From Fremontodendron californicum (Eukaryota; Streptophyta; Magnoliopsida; Malvales; Malvaceae), in NCBI GenBank assembly GCA_030761205.1, contig JAULJL010000011.1, positions 11,646,501 to 11,710,500 of the forward strand: a stretch of 64,000 nucleotides of DNA. Direction: 5' to 3'. The position numbers and the translations under genes are program-made. Below are positions 21,304 to 33,200 of this stretch, one piece after another (the stretch's first letter is position 1; each line of letters opens with the position of its first letter). The notes beneath the pieces are model-generated. The model had not been told where the DNA came from. It saw only the letters and a program-made list of their open reading frames with translations, and searched no databases.

Positions 21304-21768
21304 CCAACATCCACAACATCAAAAAATTGTTCCACCTTCAAGTGCTAACCCAGAAAATCGTAACCTTTGAATCTTGGACATTCTAGCTTTGTCCGTTTAA
21401 AAGTAAGCTTCAAATGATCCACTAAGGTATTTTGGCTCTCGGGCTCCTAGATCAAGGGTAAAACACACTTGGGCTTATAAGTGGTTTGACTGACCTCAGC
21501 TGAATCCTTTGTTCTCTCATCAGAGGATCCAGTATCTCTAGGCTCATTGGTTTTTTTACCAGTTTAGAGCTCATCCATCCTCAACAGCATCTTGTCCATC
21601 ATCTTTTTCATTTCAGTCTCCATGCTCTCCAAACCTAAGCTTAGCTCTGTTCTTAAATGTTCCAAAGTATTGCCAAACTTGGACTCCAACTTATCGACCT
21701 TCTTCTGCAGGGTGACGAGGTCTTTTTGTAAACGGGTTGTCACTCCATCTGCCATTGCCACGCTCAAA
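21304..21768 (-). pseudogene. Ty3/gypsy gag N-terminus
   Basis: Gag starts at the ATG at 21755 (MADGVTTRLQKDLVTLQKKV), with a coiled-coil N-terminus to 21567, where a stop ends the frame. After a degraded linker, a shifted frame at 21304-21400 reads CPRFKGYDF and LKVEQFFDVVD, the block that normally precedes the gag core. The next residues lie at 4293, past the copia element, which proves the nesting. Confidence 0.85.
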
Positions 21769-21780
21769 GCTCTGATACCA
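21769..21780 (-). promoter_or_regulatory. Gypsy PBS, tRNA-iMet type
   Basis: The minus strand reads TGGTATCAGAGC, the standard initiator-Met primer site, three bases from the LTR edge and 14 bases upstream of the gag ATG. Confidence 0.9.
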
Positions 21781-21783
21781 AAT

Positions 21784-22101
21784 TGATATGATCTGTTGAT
21801 TGTGCAAATAGCTCCCAAGAATAGAGGAAAGTACAACATAGAAAATTTAGAAGAACGCAAAATAGAAAGAAAGAAGAAAATGAGAGAGAGATTGTAACAG
21901 TATTTTGGAATATCCTTTATTGATTGCACAATGAACAAATTTCTCCTTTACATACTGACTCCCCTCTAACCCCATGTTTTTCATGTTTTTTAACTAACTC
22001 AACAACCTAGCTCTACTAACTTCTTTGGACTGGGTTAACTAATTATATTGATTTTACTGGACTTGACTTAACTGGGCTATTATTTAATTGGACCTGTAAC
22101 A
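21784..22101 (-). repeat. Gypsy 5' LTR (318 bp)
   Basis: In plus orientation it starts TGATAT and ends GTAACA, so on its own strand it is TGTTAC...ATATCA with TG/CA ends. A short LTR with an iMet PBS fits a chromovirus-type gypsy element. The partner LTR is outside the window. Confidence 0.8.
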
Positions 22102-22536
22102 GTTCTCCATCCATTTAAACATTAATCGTAAGCTTTTTAGTCTAGACTAAAATGAATAACTTTGAATTTTGATTGAGGGTATAATTTTGAAACATAACTC
22201 AAAAAAAATAATTTAGATGATCTCATCCGACTTATTAAAATTTACTCCCCAAAAGAGAAACTTGTGCCTTTACACTTAGAAAATGGTGGTGGTATTGTTG
22301 GCTTAGCATCTGTTCTAGAAGCTGATGTTAAACAGGTTCCTCGGTTTCTTCAAGGATTTCTCCACATGAACCTCCTGATAGGCATGCAGTATGTATTGTG
22401 AGTCTATATTACCAAGTTTTATTTGCTTGATGTTTATGTTTGAATTATCCCAAAAAAAAAAGTATAAAAAAGAGTTCGATGTTTAATCACAAGGGCATAT
22501 CAAGATACTTAAACTTTCTAAGTTAAATATATAGAA
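22102..22536 (+). other. Flanking DNA with one possible old exon
   Basis: Mostly AT-rich DNA. Around 22260-22400 one plus frame stays open and protein-like (LENGGGIVGLASVLEADVK, then RFLQGFLHMNLL). I do not recognise the family, and no clear splice frame is seen. It may be a relic of a host gene. Confidence 0.3.
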
Positions 22537-24110
22537 ATGGATAAATACATATTTAGCCCCTAACTATAGAACTTCTGTCAGTTTGGTACCTAAAGAATAA
22601 AATCGGTCTCAAACTTTCGTTCCATTATACACATTGGCCCATTTGACTAACACCGTCAGTTAAATGGCTGATGTGGCCAAAAACATCCAATAAAATTGAC
22701 ACATGAAGAAATGCCATGTCAATACCACATAATCGATGCTACGTCATTATGAAAAATTTAAAAAACAAAATAGAAAAAATTATAAAAATCAAAATAAAAC
22801 AGAAAAAAGAAAAAATTATAAAAATCAAAATTAATAATTGATTTTTTTAAAAAAAATCAAAATGAAAAATTATAAAAATTTGGAAATATCAAATTTTCAT
22901 TTAAAAAAGAAATTGCCATGTGACCATATATAGCTCAACCAAAAAGATAAAATCCAAAGAATTACAGTGTTATCATCAAGACGGAACATATATACCAGAC
23001 CGATGACAATCAATTGCCATGTTCAATACCTGAGAAGCTCAAGTGTTTGGTGGTTTAACTAAAAAATTAAGCTTTTTCGTCATGATCATCAAATCACTCC
23101 AAGCAACTAACAAACAAAAACAAGAAAGAAAAAAAAGTCAACAACCCACTTCAGGCACGGTGAGGTAAAAAAAATAAAAAATACTAGATAATTAAACACC
23201 CAAGAAAGAAAACTTACAAAAAAAAGGCATTTGCATGTTGTATATCAGCCTTTAGTATTTTCAAAAAGTTATGATAAAAAGGCTTTGACAACAGGTAATA
23301 CATCATCCCCGTCTCTCTCTTTCTCTTAACAAAAGAAAAAAAAAAAAGAAACAAAGAAACCTTGACAGGGTACAAGAATCTTCAAAGATGAGCAATTGGG
23401 TCTTCCTTTTTGAGAATCTAATCCCCAAAGGACAACAGAAAATAAGAGAATTTTTTTTAAAAAAGGGATTTTTTCTTCTCTCTTGCCTTTACCTTCTCTT
23501 TTTATCCTTTTCTGATTATAAATGGCTAAAGTAATTTGCTCACGATAAATGGCTGGAGTCCATGGTTTCAACTAAAAGATGAGAAACCCAAAGTAGGAAT
23601 CTGTAAAATTATGGAACAATCAAGAAAACTGAATTTTGACCAAAAAATTGAGGGGATAAACTACAAATTCGTCAAAATTAAAGTAAAAATTAAGAACTAC
23701 CTAGTGCCCATTGATCGACGCCGTCGGCATCTCCCTCCCCATCTCTTTCCCCTTCCCCTTCCCCTTCATTCTCTTTCCTCATTTCTTTCCCTCCTCTTTT
23801 TTTTTTTCTTTTTCGATTTTTATTATTTTGAATTAAAAATATTCAGATTTAAATTTTTTGAATTAAAATTTTATTCTTTTCTCTTTATGTTAACATGACA
23901 CTAATGATGTAGTATTGACATAATATTTTGTCATGTGTCATGCTTTCATTGATTGTTTATTGTTACATCAGTTATTTAACTAACAGTGTTAGTTCAAAGG
24001 ATCAATATGCACAAAATAAAAATTCGAATACCTAACTAACTGATTTTATTCTCTAGATACCAAACTGAAAAAAATGTATAGTTTAGGGACTAAATTTGTA
24101 TTTAACCCAT
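22537..24110. mobile_element. TIR transposon, non-autonomous (about 1.6 kb)
   Basis: The ends are inverted repeats of about 100 bp. The left begins ATGGATAAATACATATTTAGC and the right, reversed, ATGGGTTAAATACAAATTTAG. Both continue through CAGTTTGGTA and AATAAAATC. The interior is A/T-rich with no transposase. A clean TSD is not visible. Long TIRs suggest a Mutator-like origin. Confidence 0.65.
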
Positions 24111-24120
24111 AAAGAAGTAT

Positions 24121-24290
24121 TTAACCCATATAGAAACTAACTTCTTTGATAGTCTGGTTTATGTCATAAAATAAGTATAACAAACTGACAAAAGATGTAT
24201 AGTTCAGGGACTAAATTTGTATTTAACCCATATAGAAACTAACTTCTTTGATAGTCTGGTTTATGTCATAAAATAAGTATAACATGTTTT
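24121..24290. repeat. 102-bp partial tandem duplication next to the TIR element
   Basis: TTAACCCATATAGAAACTAAC starts at 24121 and 24223. The duplicated unit includes the outermost part of the neighbouring right TIR, so it probably formed after the element inserted. Confidence 0.8.
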
Positions 24291-24570
24291 TCGATTGGAC
24301 TCCCCAATTCTAAGTTCCAGTTTCTATCCTAACGTACTTTCACTCATAATAATGCTCTTGCATTGGATTCTTAGGGAGGAGGATGGTGCAATAATGTCAC
24401 TAGTTGCCTGGTTTGTAAAATACCCATTTAGGTTCCTCTAAGAGAATGGTCAAGCAAATTCCGGTCTCTGGCATATTGATCAGAAAAGTCATAAGTCATG
24501 TTTTTGCTAAGGGTTTTTTTAATGGTAAACCTAAAACCAAATAATGTAGGTGGTAGTCAGTCTGTTGCTA

Positions 24571-25077
24571 GGAAGCATGGAGACGGACACGTAATACGGG
24601 TATGATAGATAAGGAGACGTACACGTAATACGAGTACGATACATAAGGACACGACGATACAAAAAAATTTAAAAAATTAGGACACGGGTATAGCAAGACA
24701 CGGCAATAAAAAATATTATTTATATATAATATACAATAAAAATACAAAATTGATACTTTTCAATTAAATATTACCGTGCAAATAACTTTTAATTCTTTAA
24801 AACTATTTTTGAATTTAAAATTTTGAACCTTAAAAAATCCATTTGAACCAAATTGCTCATTGTTGATGCCATATTTGGGAGAAAAATGCAAAAAAAAAAA
24901 AAAAAACCTTTATCACGTGTCTAGCCGCGTCTTGACCATGTTTTGATCGTGTCCGATTTTATTTTTATTTTTTTGACGTGTTCTCGTGTGTCCGTTATGT
25001 ATTTTGTCATGTCGAATCGTATCTGTGTCGAAAACGTATCTGACACTGGACAATGTCCTTGACAGAAGTGTTCATGC
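24571..25077. mobile_element. MITE-like inverted-repeat element
   Basis: GAAGCATGGAGACGGACACG on the left and, reversed, GAAGCATGAACAC on the right. The interior arms are rich in ACACGTAATACG-like words and their complements. No coding capacity. A TSD could not be settled. Confidence 0.5.
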
Positions 25078-25510
25078 TTCATAGCTTGCTATCATGCTTT
25101 AAAAGTTTTGTGGGGAAATAAATGGCTACCTTTTTATGGAGGATCTGGGAGGTGAGTCTCTACTAAAATTTCTTCTTGGCTTGGATGGAAACTGTTTTTT
25201 TCCTTGTATTTATTTGAGCTTAGATTATTTAGTATTTTGGCTTCTACATTTTTTGTTAAAGGTTACAGAATTATCCTACTGTAAAAGATGCCTTTATTGT
25301 ATCTTTAGCATTTATTATTCATCTTTTATGGAACATCCTATTTACTTTTGAAGCTTCCACATGATCAATGTTAATGTTTCTAATGTGGAGAACAATACCC
25401 TTATTCATTGGGCTTGTCTCATCGGTCTTGTTAAGGTAAATTATTGCCGCTCCTGTTTGTATGTCACTTTAACTATTCTTATGCAATATTGAATTTTTTT
25501 ATACATGCTG
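25078..25510 (+). other. Spacer with a short exon-like piece
   Basis: No gene called. Around 25385-25435 a frame reads ENNTLIHWACLIGLVKV, reminiscent of one ankyrin repeat, too short to assign. Confidence 0.2.
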
Positions 25511-25518
25511 GTGATAGG

Positions 25519-25792
25519 TAGACCTGCTAATGGGCCGGGTCGGGCCGCGGCCCGATTTTTATCCAGAATCTTTATCCAGGCCCTGCCCGACAGGCTCGGA
25601 TTTACTGTTCACAATATTAAAAAAATATTTTTTATTATATTTTTATAATTAAAATTAAATAAAATAATATTATTTTAATTAAAAAAATACTGTTCCGGGT
25701 CGACCCGGATTAAAATTATCCTGCCCAAGCCCGACCCAATACGGGCCGGGCCTGCTGGGCCGAGCGGGTTTCCCGGCCCATGAGCAGGTCCA
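25519..25792. mobile_element. hAT-type MITE with GC-rich arms, TSD GTGATAGG
   Basis: A 274-bp element with TIRs TAGACCTGCTAATGGGCCGG and, reversed, TGGACCTGCTCATGGGCCGG. It is flanked by the 8-bp direct repeat GTGATAGG (25511-25518, 25793-25800), the TSD length of hAT transposons. The arms are GGGCCGGG/CCCGACCC-rich around an AT core. No coding capacity. Confidence 0.88.
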
Positions 25793-25929
25793 GTGATAGG
25801 TAGTTAAGAAATTAGGCTATATAATTGCAATTGAGAATGGTCTTTTTTTCTTTTGATTCACTTAGGAAATCAATAGTTTTTATATTTTTTTTCTCTTTGT
25901 ATTTGTGTAATTTAGGAATTATGTGATGC

Positions 25930-26240
25930 TATGTTTGAAAATATGAATTTGAAAATTTGGATTTGGATTTATTTGATATGTAAAATTAGAGAAGGCAATG
26001 CATAAATTATGTATAAATTAGTTAATATTCAATATGATTATATATTTGAAAAGTATAAAAAAATAATTTTAAATTCACGAATATCTATAGTTATTTCAAA
26101 TTCACCAGGCATCCAACAAATCTATAAATTTGAAAAATAGTCATGAATGTACATTTACATATGTTTTATTACACAATTTTTATTATTTTTGAAATTCAAA
26201 TCTATCGTTTTAAATTCAAGTTCCCAAACTCAACCTGAAT
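25930..26240. mobile_element. Possible AT-rich MITE
   Basis: GTTTGAAAATATGAATTTGAA near 25932 pairs imperfectly with TTAAATTCAAGTTCCCAAAC near 26210. No TSD identified. Confidence 0.3.
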
Positions 26241-27590
26241 GAAATGATAAATTTGATTAGCTTATAATGTTATTTATAATCTCTTAATATTTGCTCTCTC
26301 AGAGCCAAAGCTAGCTGGATCAGAAATTATCACTCGAGGTTAGCACTTTAAACTAATAGTTTCCTTTCTTACAAGCAATTGTTATGTGATTCATATGGAT
26401 CTTGTTTTCATCTATATTTGTTTGTATACCGATAAGATCTGTATCTTCCAAGTCTAATGTCATTCTCTGCTAATCTGTTATAATTCCTACTGCGAAGATG
26501 AGATTCTTATTCTAAAATCTGCTAGTATGGTTTGACAAGGTGGTCTATATTTGTTTCTTACTTTATGTATCCCTCCTAGGTTCTTATCTTTATGCCATCT
26601 AAATATTGAAAGAATATACTTGTATTTTCAATCCCGGAGAGATTTATGAACCACCTTTATTTTGTAATAAACTCTAGTTAAATAATTCAGAAATTTGTAG
26701 GATATATATGTCACTTTAGAAATATTAGCTTTTTAAATAGTGGATTTCAAATTTTCTGGCTTCCCCATCATCCTCCCTAATAATAAAGATATATGTGTAA
26801 AGTCCCCACTGATAAATGATATAGTCAGTACGTCCCGAAAATGATAGCAATTATTGTTGGTTACTTAATTGAAAAGACTCTATGAGTTTCTTTTACATGG
26901 TCAAATGTAGCTCTAATGTTAGCGTAAGATTCGTAAGTAATTCATGGGTTACCATTTCCTATGCTGTTTGTGCACTATTTTTGTGGCAACATATAAAAAA
27001 GTATCTCCTATGAGTTAGATCCTGTAGACTTATGCAGCACCACAGCTCAAATGTGAGGGAGAAAGCCTTGAGCGTCTTTGGCCGACCATTGGAGCATGAA
27101 TGCATAATCATAAAATCCCTACTAAAGTTTTTCATTGCAGGGGTTGATCTTATGCCCCCATAGCTCAACTAGTCATCCTCCTTGAAGGCATATGTTATGG
27201 GCATTATTTACTACAACTAGGTAGCCTAGGTTTCATTTTAACTTTAGTTTATACATATATTTGTTGTCCTTGTTAATCATGGTCTAATATGACATCCGGA
27301 GAACAATTCCCTGCATGGTTTGCACGGGAAGTATGATGTTTTCACTGACACTTTACTTGCTTTTCAGTTTTCACAATAATATAAGGAAAATGTTTTTTGA
27401 CCCGTCATTTATCTGTACTCCATGTCCCGTCTAATGTGTAAGTCACACATAATTTAAATAGAAAAAAAAAGCTTATGCTTTGAAGTAATGACATAAAACT
27501 TCCACGTCAAGCAGGAAAAAGAATGCGGGACAAGTGTGGCAGGCCGTCTAGCAGTACTCATAATATAATGTGAGAAAATGTTTATCCCGG
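26241..27590. other. Non-repetitive DNA, nothing recognised
   Basis: About 1.3 kb of AT-rich sequence with only short unsupported frames on either strand, such as 26959-27168 minus. I see no conserved domain or repeat. Confidence 0.5.
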
Positions 27591-29132
27591 CATATTTTTC
27601 CCCATCTAACTTGCCTAAGATGAAAAACCATTAATTTTACAAAATAAGGATAAAGTTGTATTTTCTGCCTCTATATACAACTTGACTACAGTATTTAGAA
27701 CAATTACATAAACCATCTTTTTATGCAACTATACTAAATCTAGGAAAAACAACAAAGAAATATGGAGCTTCTTGGAAGCACTTGTGTTGGGACCACAGTG
27801 TCATTCAAAAATCTGCTGGCTTTATAATAATATTCTTCTCGATGTTAGGTGAGTGACAGTTTACTAATTAAATAGACAATTTTCTAGAATTTTTGTCATG
27901 GTTTTTGCTATGACTTGAGATTTATTTTCTTTCATTTCCGCGGGAAAAGCTGGAGCTTTATTTGCATCAATACCTTTTACTAGATTTGCTATCATGTATT
28001 GTGTTTTGTTTGCTCTTCTTGTTAATGAGTATCACAATATCATTCTCGTACGACTAAAATCTCTTTTACGAGACTATTATTTGCTATGTTTCTTTACTTC
28101 CCGACATATTTTTCCCCATCTAACTTGCCTGAGATGAAAAAACCATTAATTTTACAAAATAGGGATAAAGTTGTATTTTCTGCCTCTATATACAACTTGA
28201 CTACAATACTTAGAACAATTACATAAACCATCTTTTTATGCAACTATACTAAATCTAGGAAAAACAACAAAGAAATATGGAGCTTCTTGGAAGCACTTGT
28301 GTTGGACCACAGTGTCATTCAAAAATCTGCTGGCTTTATAATAATATTCTTCTCGATATTAGGTGAGTGACAGTTTACTAATTAAATAGACAAATTTCTA
28401 GAATTTTTGTCATGGTTTTTGCTATGACTTGAGATTTATTTTCTTTCATTTTCGCAGGAAAAGCTGGAGCTTTATTTGCATCAATACCTTTTACTAGATT
28501 TGCTATCATGTATTGTGTTTTGTTTGCTCTTCTTGTTAGTGAGTATCACAATATCATTCTTATACGACTAAAATCTCTTTTACGAGACTATTATTTGCTA
28601 TGTTTCTTTACTTCCGAGCATATTTTTCCCCATCTAACTTGCCTGAGATGAAAAAACCATTAATTTTATAAAATAGGGATAAAATTGTATTTTCTGCCTC
28701 TATATACAACTTGACTACAGTATTTAGAACAATTACATAAACCATCTTTTTATGCAACTATACTAAATCTAGGAAAAACAACAAAGAAATATGGAGCTTC
28801 TTGGAAGCACTTGTGTTGGGACCACAGTGTCATTCAAAAATATGCTGGCTTTATAATAATATTCTTCTTGATATTAGGTGAGTGACAGTTTACTAATTAA
28901 ATAGACAATTTTCTAGAATTTTTGTCATGGTTTTTGCTATGACTTGAGATTTATTTTCTTTCATTTTCGCAAGAAAAGCTGGAGCTTTATTTGCATCAAT
29001 ACCTTTTACTAGATTTGCTATCATGTATTGTGTTTTGTTTGCTCTTCTTGTTAGTGAGTATCACAATATCATTCTTGTACGACTAAAATCTCTTTTACGA
29101 GAATATTATTTGCTATGTTTCTTTACTTCTCA
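27591..29132 (+). repeat. 514-bp unit in three tandem copies
   Basis: Copies start at CATATTTTTCCCCATC: 27591, 28105 and 28619, a constant period of 514. They are near-identical, with scattered single changes. Each unit carries the same two exon-like pieces of a transporter gene. Confidence 0.94.
27762..29070 (+). pseudogene. Nucleobase-ascorbate transporter (NAT) exon pair, triplicated
   Basis: In each 514-bp unit a first piece (27762-27848 in copy 1) reads GTTVSFKNLLAL and ends IIIFFSML plus one base at a GTGAGTG donor. An intron of ~95 bp follows. A second piece opens KAGALFASIPFTRFAIMYCV. Joined across the intron this matches the 'FFS-LGKFGA-FASIP-P' region of plant NAT/purine-permease proteins. 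The middle copy has a proper acceptor (TTTTCGCAG, near 28458). Copy 1 reads CGCGG and copy 3 CGCAAG, so their acceptors are broken. The first piece has frame faults. No other NAT exons were found nearby, so this is a non-functional fragment. Confidence 0.62.
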
Positions 29133-29396
29133 CTATTGTTCTAGTTGCTTTTAGATTAATTGGTTTTTTTAATAGGCTTGTACAATTGTACTTGGCTCCA
29201 AAAGATCTTTGGTGATGAAAGTAATGGGATGTCAACCAAGGCTAGAATAAAGAAGAAAGTTTTGTATTTGGTTGTTGAGTACATCAATGACTTTAAGAAA
29301 TTCATTTGATTGCTTTCACCGATTTATAAATGACATTCATGTTAATACTGTAAAATATTACATGCAAGTTCTCTATTTAGTTTTTGGGAGTTTTTT
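29133..29396 (+). other. Spacer with an unassigned exon-like stretch
   Basis: A plus frame at about 29200-29310 reads STKARIKKKVLYLVVEYIND then stops after FKKFI. It looks protein-like, but I cannot name a family. Confidence 0.25.
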
Positions 29397-29398
29397 AG

Positions 29399-29951
29399 GT
29401 TAAAGTATCTAAATAGTCCCTGTACTATAGTCAAAAATACATTTTAATCCCTGTACTATAGAAGTGAGTAGTTTAATCCTTGTACGTTTAAAATTGGTGC
29501 AAAGAAGTAAAATTGGTAACTGTGTTAATGGAAAACCGTCTAAATGCTGACGTGGACATGTGAAATTGGCAGAATAGATGACTTGGAAAAAAATAATGAC
29601 GTGTCAAATTTTTTTTGCTTAGGTGAAATTTAGAAACTGACAGAATAGATGACTTTGAAAAAAATGATGACATGTTTTTACGGGTAGGGGAGAGATTTGG
29701 GTAAAAAAAGTTATGTCTTTCTAAATTCCACTTGAGTAAAAAAATTTGACACTTCATCATTTTTTTCCAAGTCATATTTTCTGTCAGTTTCACATGTTCA
29801 TGTTAGCATTTAAACGGTTTCCATTAACACTGTTACCAATTTTACTTCTTTTGCACCAATTTCAAACGTACAAGGTTAAATTACTCACTTCTATAGTACA
29901 AGGACTAAAATACACTTTTAACTATAGTACAGGGACTGTTTAAGTACTTTT
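29399..29951. mobile_element. Near-palindromic Mutator-like MITE
   Basis: About 550 bp folding back along almost its full length. The left arm runs TCTAAATAGTCCCTGTACTA and on; the right arm ends TAGTACAGGGACTGTTTAAG. Shared internal words include ACTTCTTTTGCACCAATTT and its complement. It is flanked by GAGTTTTTTAGG (about 29387-29398) and GAGTTTTTTAAGG (about 29955-29967), a TSD of roughly 9-12 bp with one indel. No coding capacity. Confidence 0.78.
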
Positions 29952-29967
29952 TCTGAGTTTTTTAAGG

Positions 29968-30200
29968 ATAAATAAATAAACTTTGTAAATAAATGCATAT
30001 TTTAATGATATTCATTCAATGTTTCTCTTATTTGTATACTTTCTTTGTACAAAAGTGTTGAATGAGACTAGAAAATGAATGTAGTTAAAATGAATATAGG
30101 CAGTGAAAGTATAGGATTATAATTATCAGTAAACAACATTTTTCAATTAATTTTAGAAGACAAATTAATATTTAGTAGCATGGTGTTAAAAGTTTTAATA
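29968..30200. other. AT-rich spacer
   Basis: No feature recognised. It ends at the GGTGG target duplication (30201-30205) of the large element. Confidence 0.5.
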
Positions 30201-30205
30201 GGTGG

Positions 30206-33200
30206 TGTAGACAACTAATTTTGTCAGGACCACTAAAACAGGTATGTTTTCTTCCTAAATTGATGTTTCCGAATGTAAAAAGACTTTTTTCATCCTGCAG
30301 GTGGTACTCCGAGACTTAGTTTAAAGGGACGAGCATAAAAAGTCAAACTTGAAAAAGTCAACCCCAAAAAAAGTCAACCCGAAAAAGTCAAATCTAAAAA
30401 GTCAAACTACTAAAAAAGTCAACCCACTTTCAAAATCAAGATTTTAAGTTCAATTGAAAAATGGCGAAATAATTTTGGTAATCCGAGGTCTACATTGAAA
30501 GATATGGAGTTCGGAGGTTGGGATTTGGAGATTCAATAGAAAGAAAACCCTAATCCGAGAAATTTGGGAAAAAGTGCTTAAACGATCAAATTGGTCAAAA
30601 TTGAAGGTTCCAAATGAAAGATAAGCACTGACTACGGGTAATGGAAAAGTCATTAGCAAGAAAAACCGAAAGAAAAGTCAATCCGAGAGAAAACCGAGAA
30701 TTAGGGTTTTTAGTGGATTTCGGTGAAATCAGGAAGAATCACGGGAATGGCCCGACTTGGTAAGATTAAAGCCCCCAATGGATGAAGAATGATTAAAAAG
30801 GGATAGCCCAAGGCTCAGCTTGAAGAAAATCTGAAAATCGGACTTGTTTTGAGCAAAACCGAGTTTCGGAGGCAAAAGGGCAAAATTGGAAAATTTGGGA
30901 AAAATAGCAAATGGACTCCGGAAATTCTGAAAATTTGTCAATCTCATTCTTAAATCATTTAAAAGAGATTGGCGAAAGAAAATCTTGATTCGGAGTTCGT
31001 TTGCAAAATGGCCAAATCCCGGGCCTCTAATGCAATAATTCAAGAAGATAAATCTCAAAAAAAAGCAAATGGACTCCAAAAATTCTGAAATTTTGCAAAT
31101 CTCATTTTTAAATTATTTGGAAGAGATTGGCAAAAGAAAATCTTGATTTGGAGTTCGTTTGCAAAATGGAAAAATCCCGAGCCTTTTATGTAGTAATTCA
31201 AGCCGATAAATCCCGAAAAAATACCAAATGAGCTCTAAAATTATGAAAACTTCCAAATCACACTTTTTAATTATTTTGAAGAGATTGGTGAAGAAAAATC
31301 TTGATTTGGAGCTCGTTTAAAAAATGGTAAAATGTGGGGGCATAAAAGGGCATTTTTGGAAGAAAAAATCCAAATAAATAGAAAACGGACTCGGATAATT
31401 TTGAAAACTTCCAGAACTCAATGTTTTATTATTTTGGAAGTATTAAAAAAATAAAAATTTAATTTGGAGTCCGTTTGATATTTATTTGCATCCGGGGAGC
31501 AAAATGATCATTTCACCCAAGCAACCGAAAAGGGCTTCTTTGGGCTTTTCAAAAAATCAGACTTGGGCTGGAAAAGAGAAGTGCTGGCCTGCCCAAGCCC
31601 AAAGGAAGGAGGAATATTCTGATTTTTCAATCAAATGGCTAAAAATCAAGAGTTAGTTAGAGATTCTTTTTGATCAAGCCATGGTGATTAAGCCACATAG
31701 GCCAAGAGAGATGTCAACATTATTCTTGAACAGCTGTAATTTGAGATAGCTGATATGCTAATCTAAAGGTGATAATTTCATGATTTTTTCACCTTGAATT
31801 ATTAGCCATTTGATGGAAAATTGGTTACAAAAAAAATGACAACATATTGGAGAATTAAAGGGCCATTCGGCCAGCACTTGTTGGGGGGTCAGAAATTTCA
31901 TTTTTCATCTTCATTTTGCTGAGTTCTCTTAGTTTTTACTTGGTTTTTCTCTCTTTGGTTGAAAGCAAAAAAACAAAAGTTTAGAAAAGAAAGGAAAGTT
32001 TGAAGAGATAAAGCTTGAAATATAGCTTCTTGAGGTTGCTCTTGAGCACCAACTCTTACACTTTCTTGATTTTCCATTCTTGTTTTTGCTATTTTGATTT
32101 CTATTTGGTGAGTTTCCATTCTAAATAAATGTTTTTTATTGTTCTTTTTAAGTTTTTCCTTCATCTCCTTCTTGAATATATTTTTTACAAATTTTTTTTT
32201 ATATTATACTCACCATGGCCAAATGGCCTACATTATTCATTTAAGTTGCTGTTTTGATTTATTTTACCATATTGTTTATGTTATTTTCTTTGATCTTAGT
32301 GTTTTAAATGTTATGTTACTTCATATTCTTGAGTTATATTTTAATTTGGTTGCTTTGTTTGTTGCTATTTATGTTTTAAATATCATGTTTTTGCATTTTT
32401 AATTTTCTGTTTTCATGATGTTTAAATTTGAGCATGTTTTAGATTTAGTATATCAAGTGTTTGTGAAAATGCTTGTGTGGTCTTTGCATCATTTGAGTTT
32501 TATATCTTAGTTGAGCATGTTTTAGATTTAGTATATTAAGTGTTTGTGAAAATGCTTGTGTGATTTTTGCATGATTTGAGTGTTATATTTTAGTTGAGCA
32601 TGTTAGTATACCAAGTGTTTGTGAAAATTCCATGCTTGTTGGAGCTTGAGGCCATTTGGCTACTCCATGTGTTTTGCATTGTGTGTTGCATTTTTGCCAT
32701 GTTAGTTAGTAGGTTTTTGCATTTGTATGACATTTGATTTAGTTGAGCATGTTAGTATACCAAGTGTTTGTGAAAATTCCATGTTTGCTAGGTTCATTAT
32801 TCCATTCGGCCACCCTTGGAATTTTTGCATTTTATGTGCATTTTTTCTATGATTAGTGGATAGGTTAGCATTTGCATGATATTTGGTTGAGTTTTGGTTT
32901 AAGCATGCTTTGTGTTTGTCAAAATGCCATGCATATTTTAGTTATTAGGTTTGGTTCATTTGCCATGCATGTTCATGCATTTTAGGTCTAGGTTGCATTA
33001 AATACCATGCAAGTTCATTTAGGTCTAGGTCACTTTATGAATGCCATGCATTTTTTTCATGACATTTAGGTTTAAACTCATGCATTTCATGCTCTAGGTT
33101 TGCTGTAATTTTTCATGCATTTCATAATCATGCCACTTGAATAATGACTTAGGCCAATTAATGGTTCAAAGTCATGCTCTCTTGAGCACACTTGTGGAAG

